Shown one piece after another: positions 15,395 to 23,153 of a stretch of 45,790 nucleotides of DNA. The notes beneath the pieces are model-generated. The model was not told the DNA's origin. It did not search any database and saw nothing but the letters and a program-made list of their open reading frames with translations. Numbering within the stretch: position 1 is the first letter of the stretch; every line of letters begins with the position of its first letter. The stretch lies in the NCBI GenBank assembly GCA_035948135.1, contig DASZJL010000162.1:1-45790 (forward strand). The letters are read 5' to 3'. Position numbers and translations under genes: made by a program. This DNA is from CADDZP01 sp035948135. GTDB lineage: Bacteria; Actinomycetota; Acidimicrobiia; Acidimicrobiales; AC-14.

Positions 15395-16266
15395 TGCACG
15401 ATCTTGGTGATCGGCAACTCGATGATGTCGGTCGCCCCGTGATCCTTGAGGGCGGGGATGAGGGTGTTGATGTCGGCCTTGGGTACGACGGCTTCCACCG
15501 CATAGGCGGACTCACCGAAGAGCTTGGAGACCGTGGGCGACTTCATGGCGGGGAGGATCTCGATCACCTTGTCGAGGTCGCTCTCGCCCACGTTCAGCTT
15601 CACCAGCACTCGGCCCCGTGCTTCGAGGGCGCCTTCGAGCAACGTCTGCAGCTGGGCCATGGCGTGGCGCTTGGCAGGGTCGTCATAGGCCACCGGGTTG
15701 GCGATCAGCTCGGTGAACGAGACCAGGATCGTCTCGATGATGCGTAGCCCGGCCGCCCGCAACGCCGAGCCCGTCTCGGTGATCTCGACGATCACGTCGA
15801 CGATGTCGGGCACCTTGGCCTCGGTGGCGCCGTAGGAGAGCTCGATGCGGGCCTCGACGCCCCGCTTCTCGAAGAAGCGTCGCGTCAGGTCCGGGTACTC
15901 GGTGGACACCCGCACGCCGGCGGGGAGGTCCTCCACCCGCTGGAACGGCGAGTGGTCGGGCACCGCGAGCACGACGCGGATCGGACGCGACGTGGCCTTG
16001 GAGTACTGCAGCTGGCAGAGCGAGACCACCTCGCTCGAGGTTTCCTCGATCCAGTCCCGCCCGGTGATCCCGAGGTCGAACGTTCCCTCGGCGACGTACC
16101 GGGGAATCTCCTGCGGCCGCAGGATGCGCACCTCGTCGATGCGGGGGTCGTCGATGCTGGCCCGGTAGTCGATTCCCGACGAGCGCGACACCGTCAGGTC
16201 AGCGCTCTCGAACAGCTCAAGGGTGGCGCGTTCGAGCGACCCCTTCGGGAGGACCAGCTTCAGCAC
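15391..16266 (-). CDS. hisG: ATP phosphoribosyltransferase, long form
   Basis: First step of histidine synthesis, joining ATP and PRPP. At 291 residues it is the long, HisZ-independent form. LVLPKGSLERATLELF opens the protein, GTFDLGITGRDWIEE marks the catalytic core, and DVIVEITETGSALRAAGLRI is the PRPP-binding signature. The C-terminal region (VLVKLNVGESDLDKVIEILP) is the histidine-binding regulatory domain. Start GTG 16266. The other his genes are not in the window. Confidence 0.97.
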   Translation of the reverse strand: MLKLVLPKGSLERATLELFESADLTVSRSSGIDYRASIDDPRIDEVRILRPQEIPRYVAEGTFDLGITGRDWIEETSSEVVSLCQLQYSKATSRPIRVVLAVPDHSPFQRVEDLPAGVRVSTEYPDLTRRFFEKRGVEARIELSYGATEAKVPDIVDVIVEITETGSALRAAGLRIIETILVSFTELIANPVAYDDPAKRHAMAQLQTLLEGALEARGRVLVKLNVGESDLDKVIEILPAMKSPTVSKLFGESAYAVEAVVPKADINTLIPALKDHGATDIIELPITKIVH

Positions 16267-16273
16267 CCACTAG

Positions 16274-16279
16274 ACGGTA
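16274..16279 (-). promoter_or_regulatory. candidate -10 box of hisG
   Basis: TACCGT on the minus strand fits TANNNT. It is followed by 7 bases and the GTG of hisG, the same geometry as before argC and the DUF1844-like gene. This would allow hisG to be transcribed separately from the upstream pilin gene. No clear -35. Confidence 0.35.
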
Positions 16280-16294
16280 GTAGGGACCTGGGTC

Positions 16295-16323
16295 GTCGGG
16301 CGGGCCGGCGAGGTGCGCCCGAC
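16295..16323. terminator. possible hairpin terminator after the Flp pilin gene
   Basis: An 8-bp inverted repeat GTCGGGCG/CGCCCGAC with a 13-base GC-rich loop, lying between the pilin stop and hisG. No T tract follows, so any termination activity is uncertain. Confidence 0.3.
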
Positions 16324-16343
16324 CGACAACCCCGGCGGGAGAC

Positions 16344-16538
16344 TCAGGCGGCGTCGATCGACGAGCCGACGCGGCTGAAACGGGTCGAAGCACTCTGACC
16401 GAGGAAGGCGATGGCGACGATGCACACGACGGCGATCAACGCCACGAGAAGCGCGTACTCGACGAGGGACGCCCCTCGCTCGCTCTGCCCAAAGCGGGCG
16501 CGGAGGTAATTGGCGCAGTACTGCCAGTACGAGATCAC
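16344..16538 (-). CDS. Flp-type pilin precursor
   Basis: A 64-residue class III (Flp) prepilin, the subunit of tight-adherence type pili. A short basic leader (RARFGQSERG) ends at the G|ASLVEYALL cleavage site with the conserved Glu at +5. A hydrophobic helix follows (ALLVALIAVVCIVAIAFLG) and then a short polar tail. I choose GTG at 16538, which has AAGGAG 7 bases upstream. No tad assembly genes (TadA, TadB/C, prepilin peptidase) are nearby. It stands alone between ribH and hisG, with its own ribosome-binding site. Confidence 0.88.
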   Translation of the reverse strand: MISYWQYCANYLRARFGQSERGASLVEYALLVALIAVVCIVAIAFLGQSASTRFSRVGSSIDAA

Positions 16539-16624
16539 CGTGCAACTCCTTGGTCTTTCCAGCAACTAAGGAGTACGTCGGCGCGACAACTCAACGCCGT
16601 GCATAGGCCGCGCGGCCCTTTGCG

Positions 16625-17119
16625 TCAGTCCGTCGGCTTCGGCAGCTGGCGAAGGAGGTCGGCCATCTCGATGGCGGTCTCGGCCGACTCGAATCCCTTG
16701 TTGCCGGCCTTCGTACCGGCCCGCTCGATGGCCTGCTCGACGTTCTCCGTCGTCAGCACGCCGAAGATGACCGGTACGCCAGTGTCGAGCTGCACGCGCT
16801 CGATCCCCGCCGCGCACTGACCGGCGACGTGCTCGTAGTGGCCAGTGGCGCCACGGATGACGGCGCCCACACAGATGACCGCGTCGTATTCCCCCGACGA
16901 TGCCAGGCGCTGGGCGACGAGCGGCAGCTCGAAGGCGCCCGGTGCCCAGGCGACGGTGATCGAGCCCTCGTCGACACCGTGACGCAGCAGCCCGTCACGC
17001 GCCCCGGCCAACAGGCGTTCGGTGATGAAGTCGTTGAAGCGGCTGGCGGCGATGGCGATCCGCAGGCCGTCGCCGCGCAGCTGGCCCTGGTAGTTGATGA
17101 TGTGGGGGTAGTCAGTCAT
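16625..17119 (-). CDS. ribH: 6,7-dimethyl-8-ribityllumazine synthase
   Basis: Condenses ribitylaminouracil with dihydroxybutanone phosphate. The 164 residues contain IAIAASRFNDFITERLL, the substrate region WAPGAFELPLVAQ, ICVGAVIRGATGHYEHV with the conserved His, and FGVLTTENVEQA. ATG at 17119 overlaps the end of ribBA by 8 bases. Fourth gene of the rib operon. Confidence 0.97.
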   Translation of the reverse strand: MTDYPHIINYQGQLRGDGLRIAIAASRFNDFITERLLAGARDGLLRHGVDEGSITVAWAPGAFELPLVAQRLASSGEYDAVICVGAVIRGATGHYEHVAGQCAAGIERVQLDTGVPVIFGVLTTENVEQAIERAGTKAGNKGFESAETAIEMADLLRQLPKPTD

Positions 17120-18326
17120 CGAGCCCCTCCAGCAGGTGGCCCATGCGCGTCTTCTTCGTGCGCAGATAGGCGATGTTCTCGGGGTTGGGGACGGACTGGA
17201 GCGGCACCCGCTCGACGATCTCCAGGCCGAAACCTTCGAGACCACCGTACTTGGCGGGGTTGTTGGTGAGGAGCCGCATGGTCGTGATGCCCAGGTCGAC
17301 GAGGATCTGGGCGCCGATGCCGTACTCGCGGCTGTCGACGGGCAGACCGAGCTCGAGGTTGGCGTCGAGAGTGTCGAGGCCCTGCTCCTGCAGGCTGTAG
17401 GCGCGCAGCTTGTGGCCGATGCCGATGCCCCGGCCCTCGTGCCCTCGGAGGTACACGACGACACCCAGCCCGGCCGCGTCGACCTGGCGCAGCGCGGCTT
17501 CCAACTGCGGGCCGCAGTCGCAGCGGAGGGAGCCGAACACGTCGCCGGTGAGGCACTCGCTGTGGACCCGGACGAGCACGTTGTCCTCGCCCTGCACGGC
17601 GCCCTTCACCAACGCCAAGTGCGTCTCACCGTCGAGAAGCGACTCGTAGGCGTAACAAGTGAAGTCGCCCCACGCGGTCGGGATCCGCGCCTCACCGACC
17701 CGCTTCACCAGCTTCTCGCGCTGGCGACGGTGGCGGATGACGTCGGCGATGGAGATCAGCAGGAGGCCGTGCTTCTTCGCGAACCGCTCCAGCTCGGGGA
17801 GGCGGGCCATGCCCGTCTTGTCCTCGCTCACGATCTCGCACAGGACGCCCGCTGGATACAGGCCCGCCATCCGGGCCAGGTCGACGGTGGCCTCGGTGTG
17901 GCCGCCGCGCTTGAGGACGCCGCCCTCCCGGTAGCGGAGCGGGAAGGTGTGCCCGGGCCGGGCCAGGTCGCCAGGGCGGGTGGCCGGATCGATGAGGGCG
18001 CCGATGGTGGCCGCCCGGTCGCCGGCCGAGATGCCGGTGGTGGTGCCATGGCGGTAGTCGACCGAGACCGTGAACGCCGTGCGCTGGCTTTCGGTGTTCT
18101 CCTGCACCATCGGCGGCAGGTCGAGGGCGTCGAGCCGGTCGCCGGTCAGCGGGATACAGATGACGCCCGAGGTGTGGTTGAGGAAGAAGGCGATCTTGTC
18201 GGGCGTGGCGTATTCGGCCGCCATGACGAGGTCGCCCTCGTTCTCGCGGTCGGCGTCGTCGACCACGATCACCATCTCGCCCGCCCCGATGGCGGCGATG
18301 GCGTCCTCGATGTCAGCAAACGGCAT
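17112..18326 (-). CDS. ribBA: bifunctional DHBP synthase / GTP cyclohydrolase II
   Basis: Supplies both precursors of riboflavin. The N-terminal RibB half (about 1-205) shows VVDDADRENEGDLVMAAE and RPGHTFPLR. The C-terminal RibA half (about 206-404) shows the zinc cysteines in SECLTGDVFGSLRCDCGPQ, then LRGHEGRGIG and LTNNPAKYGGL. Both active-site sets appear intact. ATG at 18326 follows the ribE stop by 3 bases. Confidence 0.97.
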   Translation of the reverse strand: MPFADIEDAIAAIGAGEMVIVVDDADRENEGDLVMAAEYATPDKIAFFLNHTSGVICIPLTGDRLDALDLPPMVQENTESQRTAFTVSVDYRHGTTTGISAGDRAATIGALIDPATRPGDLARPGHTFPLRYREGGVLKRGGHTEATVDLARMAGLYPAGVLCEIVSEDKTGMARLPELERFAKKHGLLLISIADVIRHRRQREKLVKRVGEARIPTAWGDFTCYAYESLLDGETHLALVKGAVQGEDNVLVRVHSECLTGDVFGSLRCDCGPQLEAALRQVDAAGLGVVVYLRGHEGRGIGIGHKLRAYSLQEQGLDTLDANLELGLPVDSREYGIGAQILVDLGITTMRLLTNNPAKYGGLEGFGLEIVERVPLQSVPNPENIAYLRTKKTRMGHLLEGLDD

Positions 18327-18329
18327 GAC

Positions 18330-18896
18330 TCAATTCTCCCTTAAGAGCAAACGTTCTACATACTTGGCGACCAGGTCGACCTCGAGGTTCACCCGGTCGC
18401 CCGGCCCCTTGCGGCCCAGGGTGGTGACGTCGGCGGTGTGGGGGATGATGGCCACAGAGAACCCGTCGTCGAAGACATCGACGACGGTGAGACTGCAGCC
18501 GTCGACGGTGATCGAGCCCTTGGTCACGACGTAGCGCAGAAGATCGGCTGGGGCCTTGACCCGCAGGTCGGGCGCGGCGTTGACGACCGTGCCCACCGCG
18601 TCCACGTGACCCTGGACGAGGTGGCCGCCCAATCGGTCCGCCAGCCGGACCGGTCGCTCCAGGTTGACGGCGCCACCGGGCTGGAGGTCGGCCAGGTTGG
18701 TGCGTTGCAGCGTCTCGTCCACCGCGTCGGCCCGCCACCAGCCTTCACCGATCTCGACGACGGTGAGACAGCAGCCGTTGACCGCGACCGAGTCACCGAT
18801 CTTGAGGTCCTCGAGGACAACCGTGGCGCCGAACGTGAAGCGCCCGCCTTCGCGCGCCTCGACCCGGCCGAGCTCTTCGACGATGCCCGTGAACAT
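18330..18896 (-). CDS. ribE: riboflavin synthase alpha chain
   Basis: Dismutates two lumazines to riboflavin. The 188 residues contain two homologous barrels: MFTGIVEELG with SVAVNGCCLTVV in the first, and LVQGHVDAVGTV with SITVDGCSLTVV in the second. Slightly shorter than the usual 195-215. ATG 18896 overlaps the ribD stop as TGATG. Confidence 0.96.
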   Translation of the reverse strand: MFTGIVEELGRVEAREGGRFTFGATVVLEDLKIGDSVAVNGCCLTVVEIGEGWWRADAVDETLQRTNLADLQPGGAVNLERPVRLADRLGGHLVQGHVDAVGTVVNAAPDLRVKAPADLLRYVVTKGSITVDGCSLTVVDVFDDGFSVAIIPHTADVTTLGRKGPGDRVNLEVDLVAKYVERLLLREN

Positions 18897-19864
18897 CAGG
18901 CCGGCTGCAGCTCGAGCTTGAGGTCGTCGCCGAGCCGCTCGACGGTGGTGATCCTGCCCCGCCACACGTCGTCGATGGTCGGCGCGCCGGGACCGGCGAA
19001 CAGGGGCCGCCCGTCGTCGCCGCCGAACAGGGCGGGCGCCAGGTAGAGGACGTAGCGGTCGACGAGGCCGGCCCGGTGGAAGGCGCCGGCGACGGTCGGG
19101 CCCCCCTCCACGACGGCTTGGAGGACCCCACGCCGGCCCAGTTCGTCGAGGACATCGTCGAGGTCACCCTCGAGCTCGACCGCGGGATGGACCTTGGCGT
19201 CAGGTGGTGCTTTGCCGAGCACCACCCGCAATGGGTCGCGACCTTCGACGTGGCGCACGGTCAGCGAGGGATCGTCGGCCCGCACGGTGCCGGCGCCGAC
19301 GATGACGGCGTCGCTCTCGGCGCGAAGGCGGTGGGCGTCGGCCCGGGCCTCGGCGCCGGTGATCCACTGGCTCGACCCGTCGGGTGCCGCCGTGCGCCCG
19401 TCGGCCGAGGCCGCCAGCTTCAGCACCAACCAGGGCCGGCCGGTGCGGCGGTGCTTGAGGTAGGGCGCCAACTGGATCCGCACCTCATCGGCCAGGACGC
19501 CGACCTCGACGTCGATCCCGGCCTCTCGCAGACGGGCGATCCCTTTGCCCCTGACGTTGGGGTCCGGGTCCTCGATGCCGACCACGACCCGGGCGATGCC
19601 CGCCCCGATGATGGCGTCGACGCACGGCGGCGTGCGCCCATGATGGGCACAGGGCTCGAGGGTGACGACCATCGTCGCCCCCCGGGCGGCGTCGCCGGCC
19701 TGGTCGAGGGCGACGATCTCGGCGTGGGGCCCGCCGGGTGGCTGCGTGGCCCCTTCGAAGCCCCCAGGGTCGATCACAGCTCCGACCCATGGGTTGGGGG
19801 ACGTGGAGGCGCGCACCGAGGCCGCCAGGTCCACAGCTCGTCTCATGGTCGCGCTGTCACTCAT
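18896..19864 (-). CDS. ribD: bifunctional riboflavin deaminase-reductase
   Basis: Second and third steps of riboflavin synthesis. The N-terminal zinc deaminase has PHAEIVAL and PCAHHGRTPPC (the zinc His/Cys set). The C-terminal reductase has LKLAASADGRTAA, SQWITGAEAR and VVEGGPTVAGAF. I prefer ATG at 19864 (MSDSATMRRAVDLA, 322 residues); ATG at 19846 is also possible, and a longer reading runs into the promoter. First gene of the rib operon. No FMN riboswitch could be recognised upstream; instead there are two palindromes. Confidence 0.95.
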   Translation of the reverse strand: MSDSATMRRAVDLAASVRASTSPNPWVGAVIDPGGFEGATQPPGGPHAEIVALDQAGDAARGATMVVTLEPCAHHGRTPPCVDAIIGAGIARVVVGIEDPDPNVRGKGIARLREAGIDVEVGVLADEVRIQLAPYLKHRRTGRPWLVLKLAASADGRTAAPDGSSQWITGAEARADAHRLRAESDAVIVGAGTVRADDPSLTVRHVEGRDPLRVVLGKAPPDAKVHPAVELEGDLDDVLDELGRRGVLQAVVEGGPTVAGAFHRAGLVDRYVLYLAPALFGGDDGRPLFAGPGAPTIDDVWRGRITTVERLGDDLKLELQPA

Positions 19865-19884
19865 ACTGCAATGTCGTACGGTCC

Positions 19885-19922
19885 GTTCGACTATTCGAAC
19901 AAAACTTGACCAAGTAGTCAAG
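19885..19922. promoter_or_regulatory. twin-palindrome operator and promoter of the rib operon
   Basis: Two perfect inverted repeats lie side by side: GTTCGA-CTAT-TCGAAC (19885-19900) and CTTGAC-CAAGTA-GTCAAG (19905-19922). Their centres are 21 bases apart, two helical turns. On the minus strand a TTGACT -35 inside the outer repeat is 17 bases from TCGAAT (4/6 -10 match) inside the inner repeat. An alternative -10, TACGAC (19873-19878), is 8 bases before the ATG. Repeats are seen directly; regulator identity is unknown. Confidence 0.55.
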
Positions 19923-19934
19923 CTGTGCAGGGCC

Positions 19935-20399
19935 CTAATGCTCGGTGGGCTCCTCGGCCAGGAGGGCGAGAGCGTGGGGCAGGACGTCGAGCACGGCCTC
20001 GAGGCACTCGATGGCCCCGGCCTGAGAGCCGGGGGTGTTGAGGACGATGCAGCGCCCGACCGTGCCCGCCATCCCCCGTGACAGGCGGCCCTTGGGGCTG
20101 ACCAGGCGCATGGCCTCGGCCAGGCCGGGCGCCTCGCGGTCGAGGACGGTCCGCGTGCCTTCGGGCGTGAGGTCCCGGGGGGCGAAGCCGGTGCCGCCGG
20201 TCGTGACCACCAACCCGGCGAAGTCGCGAGTCAGCTCCCGCAGGACGTGGGCCACGTTCTCTACGCCGTCCGCGACGGCGCGCCGGTCGACCACCTCGTA
20301 GCCGGCGGCCGTGAGCCGCTGGACCAGGGCCGCGCCCGACTTGTCCTCACGCGTCCCGGCGAGGACCCCGTCGGAGACGGTGAGGACCTTGGCCCTCAA
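19935..20399 (-). CDS. MogA/MoaB-family molybdopterin-binding protein
   Basis: A 154-residue MoCF-fold protein, probably involved in molybdenum-cofactor synthesis (adenylylation of molybdopterin). Seen are KVLTVSDGVLAGTREDKSG, the phosphate-binding VVTTGGTGFAPRDLTPE, and GRCIVLNTPGSQAGAIECLE. It starts at TTG 20399 in a TTGA overlap with the upstream gene; the earlier frame is read-through of that gene. MogA and MoaB cannot be separated safely by eye. No other moa genes are in the window. Last gene of its run before the rib promoter. Confidence 0.88.
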   Translation of the reverse strand: MRAKVLTVSDGVLAGTREDKSGAALVQRLTAAGYEVVDRRAVADGVENVAHVLRELTRDFAGLVVTTGGTGFAPRDLTPEGTRTVLDREAPGLAEAMRLVSPKGRLSRGMAGTVGRCIVLNTPGSQAGAIECLEAVLDVLPHALALLAEEPTEH

Positions 20400-21328
20400 A
20401 CGCGTCTGCGGTCGAACTCGTAGGAGGAGCCGACCTTGCGCTTGGCGACGGCCTTCATCTCGGTGGCGACGGCCGACGCCTCCCACTGGCTGCGGATGGG
20501 CCGGATGGCGCTGCTGGCCACGCCGATGGAGATCGAGAGGAACGGGTAGTGGTGCAGCACGCCGCGGCGGTCCGGCACCTCGACGTAGCCGCGGATACGG
20601 TCGTCCTCGTCGTAGAGCGACGGCGCGAGGACGTCGAAGTTGCGCACGATGTCCTGGGCCAACGGCTCGGCCTTGTTGGCCGACGTCACCAGCACGAAAT
20701 CGTCGCCGCCGATGTGGCCCGCGAAGCTGGGACTGGTGCGGTGCCGCGCCAGGGAGTCGGTGAGGAGGCGCCCGGTCGCCCGGATCGCCTCGTCACCGCG
20801 CATGAAGCCGTAGTGGTCGTTGTAGGCCTTGAAGTCGTCGAGGTCGGCGTAGAGCACGGCGAAGACCTCGGACTCCTCCCCCACCAGACGCTCGAGCTCA
20901 GCCGCGATCTGGAAGTTGCCGGGCAGGCCCGTCAGGGGTGAGACCTCGCGCATCTGGCGGGACCGCCGCAGCGCGGAGTGCACCCGGGCCACCAGCTCGG
21001 AGGGATCGAAGGGCTTGACGATGTAGTCGTCGCAGCCCGCGGTCAGGCCGAGCACCTTGTCGGCCGGGAGGGCCCGGGCCGTGAGCATGATGATCGACGC
21101 GGTCGCGGTGCGCGGGTCGTGACGCAGCCGCTTGGTGACCTCGTACCCGTCGATGCCGGGCATCATCATGTCGAGGAGCACGAGGTCGGGCTGGGCCCGC
21201 ATCGCCTGCTCCAGGGCGTCCTCGCCCTCGTGCGCGATGCGGACGTCGTAGCCCTCGAGGCGCAGCACCACCTCGATTGACCGGCAGATGTCGCGGTCGT
21301 CGTCGACGACCAGGATGCGCTCAGGCAA
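20396..21328 (-). CDS. response-regulator receiver plus GGDEF-like protein
   Basis: A fused REC-GGDEF protein of 310 residues. The receiver has the acidic cluster VVDDDRD (about 7-13), phosphoacceptor D about 53 in VLLDMMMPG and K about 105 in IVKPFDP. The C-terminal domain has LYADLDDFKAYNDHYGFMRGDEAI and a signature GGDDF (about 207-211) in place of GG(D/E)EF. No RxxD inhibitory site precedes it. It may make c-di-GMP with altered activity or be a degenerate sensor. TTG at 21328 overlaps the rpe stop by 8 bases; no start with a strong ribosome-binding site exists. No cognate kinase adjacent. Confidence 0.88.
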   Translation of the reverse strand: MPERILVVDDDRDICRSIEVVLRLEGYDVRIAHEGEDALEQAMRAQPDLVLLDMMMPGIDGYEVTKRLRHDPRTATASIIMLTARALPADKVLGLTAGCDDYIVKPFDPSELVARVHSALRRSRQMREVSPLTGLPGNFQIAAELERLVGEESEVFAVLYADLDDFKAYNDHYGFMRGDEAIRATGRLLTDSLARHRTSPSFAGHIGGDDFVLVTSANKAEPLAQDIVRNFDVLAPSLYDEDDRIRGYVEVPDRRGVLHHYPFLSISIGVASSAIRPIRSQWEASAVATEMKAVAKRKVGSSYEFDRRRV

Positions 21329-21968
21329 CGGACTTTCGAATCCGACGAGCCGCTTCCAATGGGTTTTCGGCGTGGAAGATTGCGCTGCCGGCGACAAAGG
21401 TGTCGGCGCCGGCGGCTGCCGCGATCGGTGCGGTGTCCTCGTTGATCCCCCCGTCGACCTGGAGGGCGATCTTCAGGCCGCGCCGGTCGATCTCCTGGCG
21501 TGCGACCTTGACCTTGTCCATCACGTCGGGGATGAACGACTGCCCGCCGAACCCCGGGTGCACGGTCATCATCAGCAGCAGGTCGATGTGCGGCAGATGA
21601 GGCAGGCACGCCTCCACTGGCGTCTCGGGGTTCACCGCCAACCCCACGTCGAGGCCGAGCCGCCGCATCTCACCGAACAGCGGAACGACGTCGGGGAGCT
21701 CGACGTGGACCGAGCAGCCATTGGCGCCCGCGGCCATGAAGTCGTCGAGGAAGTCACCGGGGTTGTCGACCATGAGATGGCAGTCGAAATAGAGATCGGT
21801 TCGGGCGCGGAGCGACTTGATCACCGGCGGCCCGATTGTGAGGTTGGGCACGAAGTGGCCGTCCATCACGTCGACGTGCAGAAGGTCAGCCTCGGGCGCG
21901 ACGGCAGCTACCGACTCGGCCAGACAGGCGAAGTCGGCGGACAGGATCGAAGGGGCGATCCGCGACAT
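21321..21968 (-). CDS. rpe: ribulose-phosphate 3-epimerase
   Basis: Interconverts ribulose 5-phosphate and xylulose 5-phosphate in the pentose phosphate pathway. A 215-residue TIM barrel with IAPSILSADFACL, LHVDVMDGHFVPNLTIGP (metal His and Asp), FDCHLMV, MTVHPGFGGQSFI and LQVDGGINEDT. ATG 21968 lies 24 bases after the rsmB stop. Confidence 0.97.
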   Translation of the reverse strand: MSRIAPSILSADFACLAESVAAVAPEADLLHVDVMDGHFVPNLTIGPPVIKSLRARTDLYFDCHLMVDNPGDFLDDFMAAGANGCSVHVELPDVVPLFGEMRRLGLDVGLAVNPETPVEACLPHLPHIDLLLMMTVHPGFGGQSFIPDVMDKVKVARQEIDRRGLKIALQVDGGINEDTAPIAAAAGADTFVAGSAIFHAENPLEAARRIRKSVA

Positions 21969-21992
21969 TGGCCTGATCGTACAGACGACGCA

Positions 21993-23153
21993 CTATCCAT
22001 TGCGCCGGAGGCCAAGCACGTACATCCCGTCGGTGTCCGCCGTCTGGGGCAGCAGACGGGCGCCCCGACCGACGGGGGCCCACGGCGACTCCGGCGGAGG
22101 CTCGGGTGTGAGCTCCGGGTGGGTGCTCGCCAGCCACCCGTCGATCGCCTCGGTCTCGGCCCTCGTGAGGGTGCACACGCTGTAGACGAGCCGACCCCCG
22201 GGACGGACCACGCCGGCCGCAGCGGTCAGGATCTCGCGCTGCAGCCTGGCCAGGTCGTCCACCGCGGCCGCGGTGATGCGCCAGCGGGCGTCGGGGCGAC
22301 GACGGAGGACGCCGAGCCCCGAACACGGGGCGTCGACGAGTACCCGGTCGGCGGTACGCAGCGGCGGCCGGCGGGCGTCGCCGACGAACGGGGCGACGGT
22401 CGCGGCTCCCGTTCGCTCGGCGTTCTCGCGCACCCGCACCGCTCGGTTCACTCGCACGTCGCCGGCTGCGACGAACGCCCCGGCCCTCGCCATCCACGTT
22501 GCTTTGCCGCCCGGCGCCGCACATAGGTCGGCAACATGCTCGCCGCGCTGGGCGCCGACGTAGTCCGCAGTCCACTGCGACGCCTCGTCCTGGACGTACC
22601 CATCCGGGCGCTCGTGGACGGTGGGCGCCTTGTTCATGGTCTCCATCGCATCGATGGCGTTCTCACGTCCGAGGTCATCCAGGAGGCGGTCGAAGATCCA
22701 GTCCGGGTAGCTGAGCCGGGTGGGATCGTCGGGCCACTCCGGCGGGTTGTCCGCGACCCGGCGCAGCACGGCTTCCACCAATCGGCTCGCTCTGCCCGCC
22801 AGCTCGACTGACGTCGACACCACCGCGTACGCCGGTGTGCCCATGAAGTGCAGCTGGTAGGCCCCCATGCGCAGGACGTTGCGGGTGTGGAGGTCGAGCT
22901 CGCGCTGCACGAACCGATCGACCAGCCAATCGCACGCCCGGCGCATGCGAACCGTGCCGTACACGAGCTCGGTCGTGAACGCCCGATCACGGGCCGGCAG
23001 CTTCGAGCGCTCGAGCAGTGCCGGCAGCAGCAGATTGGCGTAGGCGTCGTCCTCGTCAACACGGACGAGGACGTCGAGGGCCAGCCGTCGGGCCCGGTCG
23101 ACTCTTACGGGCCGAGTCGTTCGTCGCTCCGTGGGCGGGCGCCGTTGCGCCAA
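21993..23153 (-). CDS. rsmB: 16S rRNA m5C methyltransferase (RsmB/Sun family)
   Basis: Methylates a cytosine of 16S rRNA (C967 in E. coli). An N-terminal NusB-like domain (ALDVLVRVDEDDAYANLLLP, FTTELVYGTVR) precedes a SAM-binding domain with DLCAAPGGKATWMA, VDAPCSGLGVLRRRPD and the nucleophilic Cys in VYSVCTL. The start is uncertain. TTG at 23153 gives 386 residues with a basic tail like actinobacterial homologues and overlaps the fmt 3' end. No ATG or GTG lies close to the conserved region. Confidence 0.92.
   Translation of the reverse strand: MAQRRPPTERRTTRPVRVDRARRLALDVLVRVDEDDAYANLLLPALLERSKLPARDRAFTTELVYGTVRMRRACDWLVDRFVQRELDLHTRNVLRMGAYQLHFMGTPAYAVVSTSVELAGRASRLVEAVLRRVADNPPEWPDDPTRLSYPDWIFDRLLDDLGRENAIDAMETMNKAPTVHERPDGYVQDEASQWTADYVGAQRGEHVADLCAAPGGKATWMARAGAFVAAGDVRVNRAVRVRENAERTGAATVAPFVGDARRPPLRTADRVLVDAPCSGLGVLRRRPDARWRITAAAVDDLARLQREILTAAAGVVRPGGRLVYSVCTLTRAETEAIDGWLASTHPELTPEPPPESPWAPVGRGARLLPQTADTDGMYVLGLRRNG

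Noticed and set aside
16603..16614. GGCCGCGCGGCC palindrome after ribH as a terminator
   Set aside because: Only a 4-bp stem with a 4-base loop and no T tract; too weak to call.
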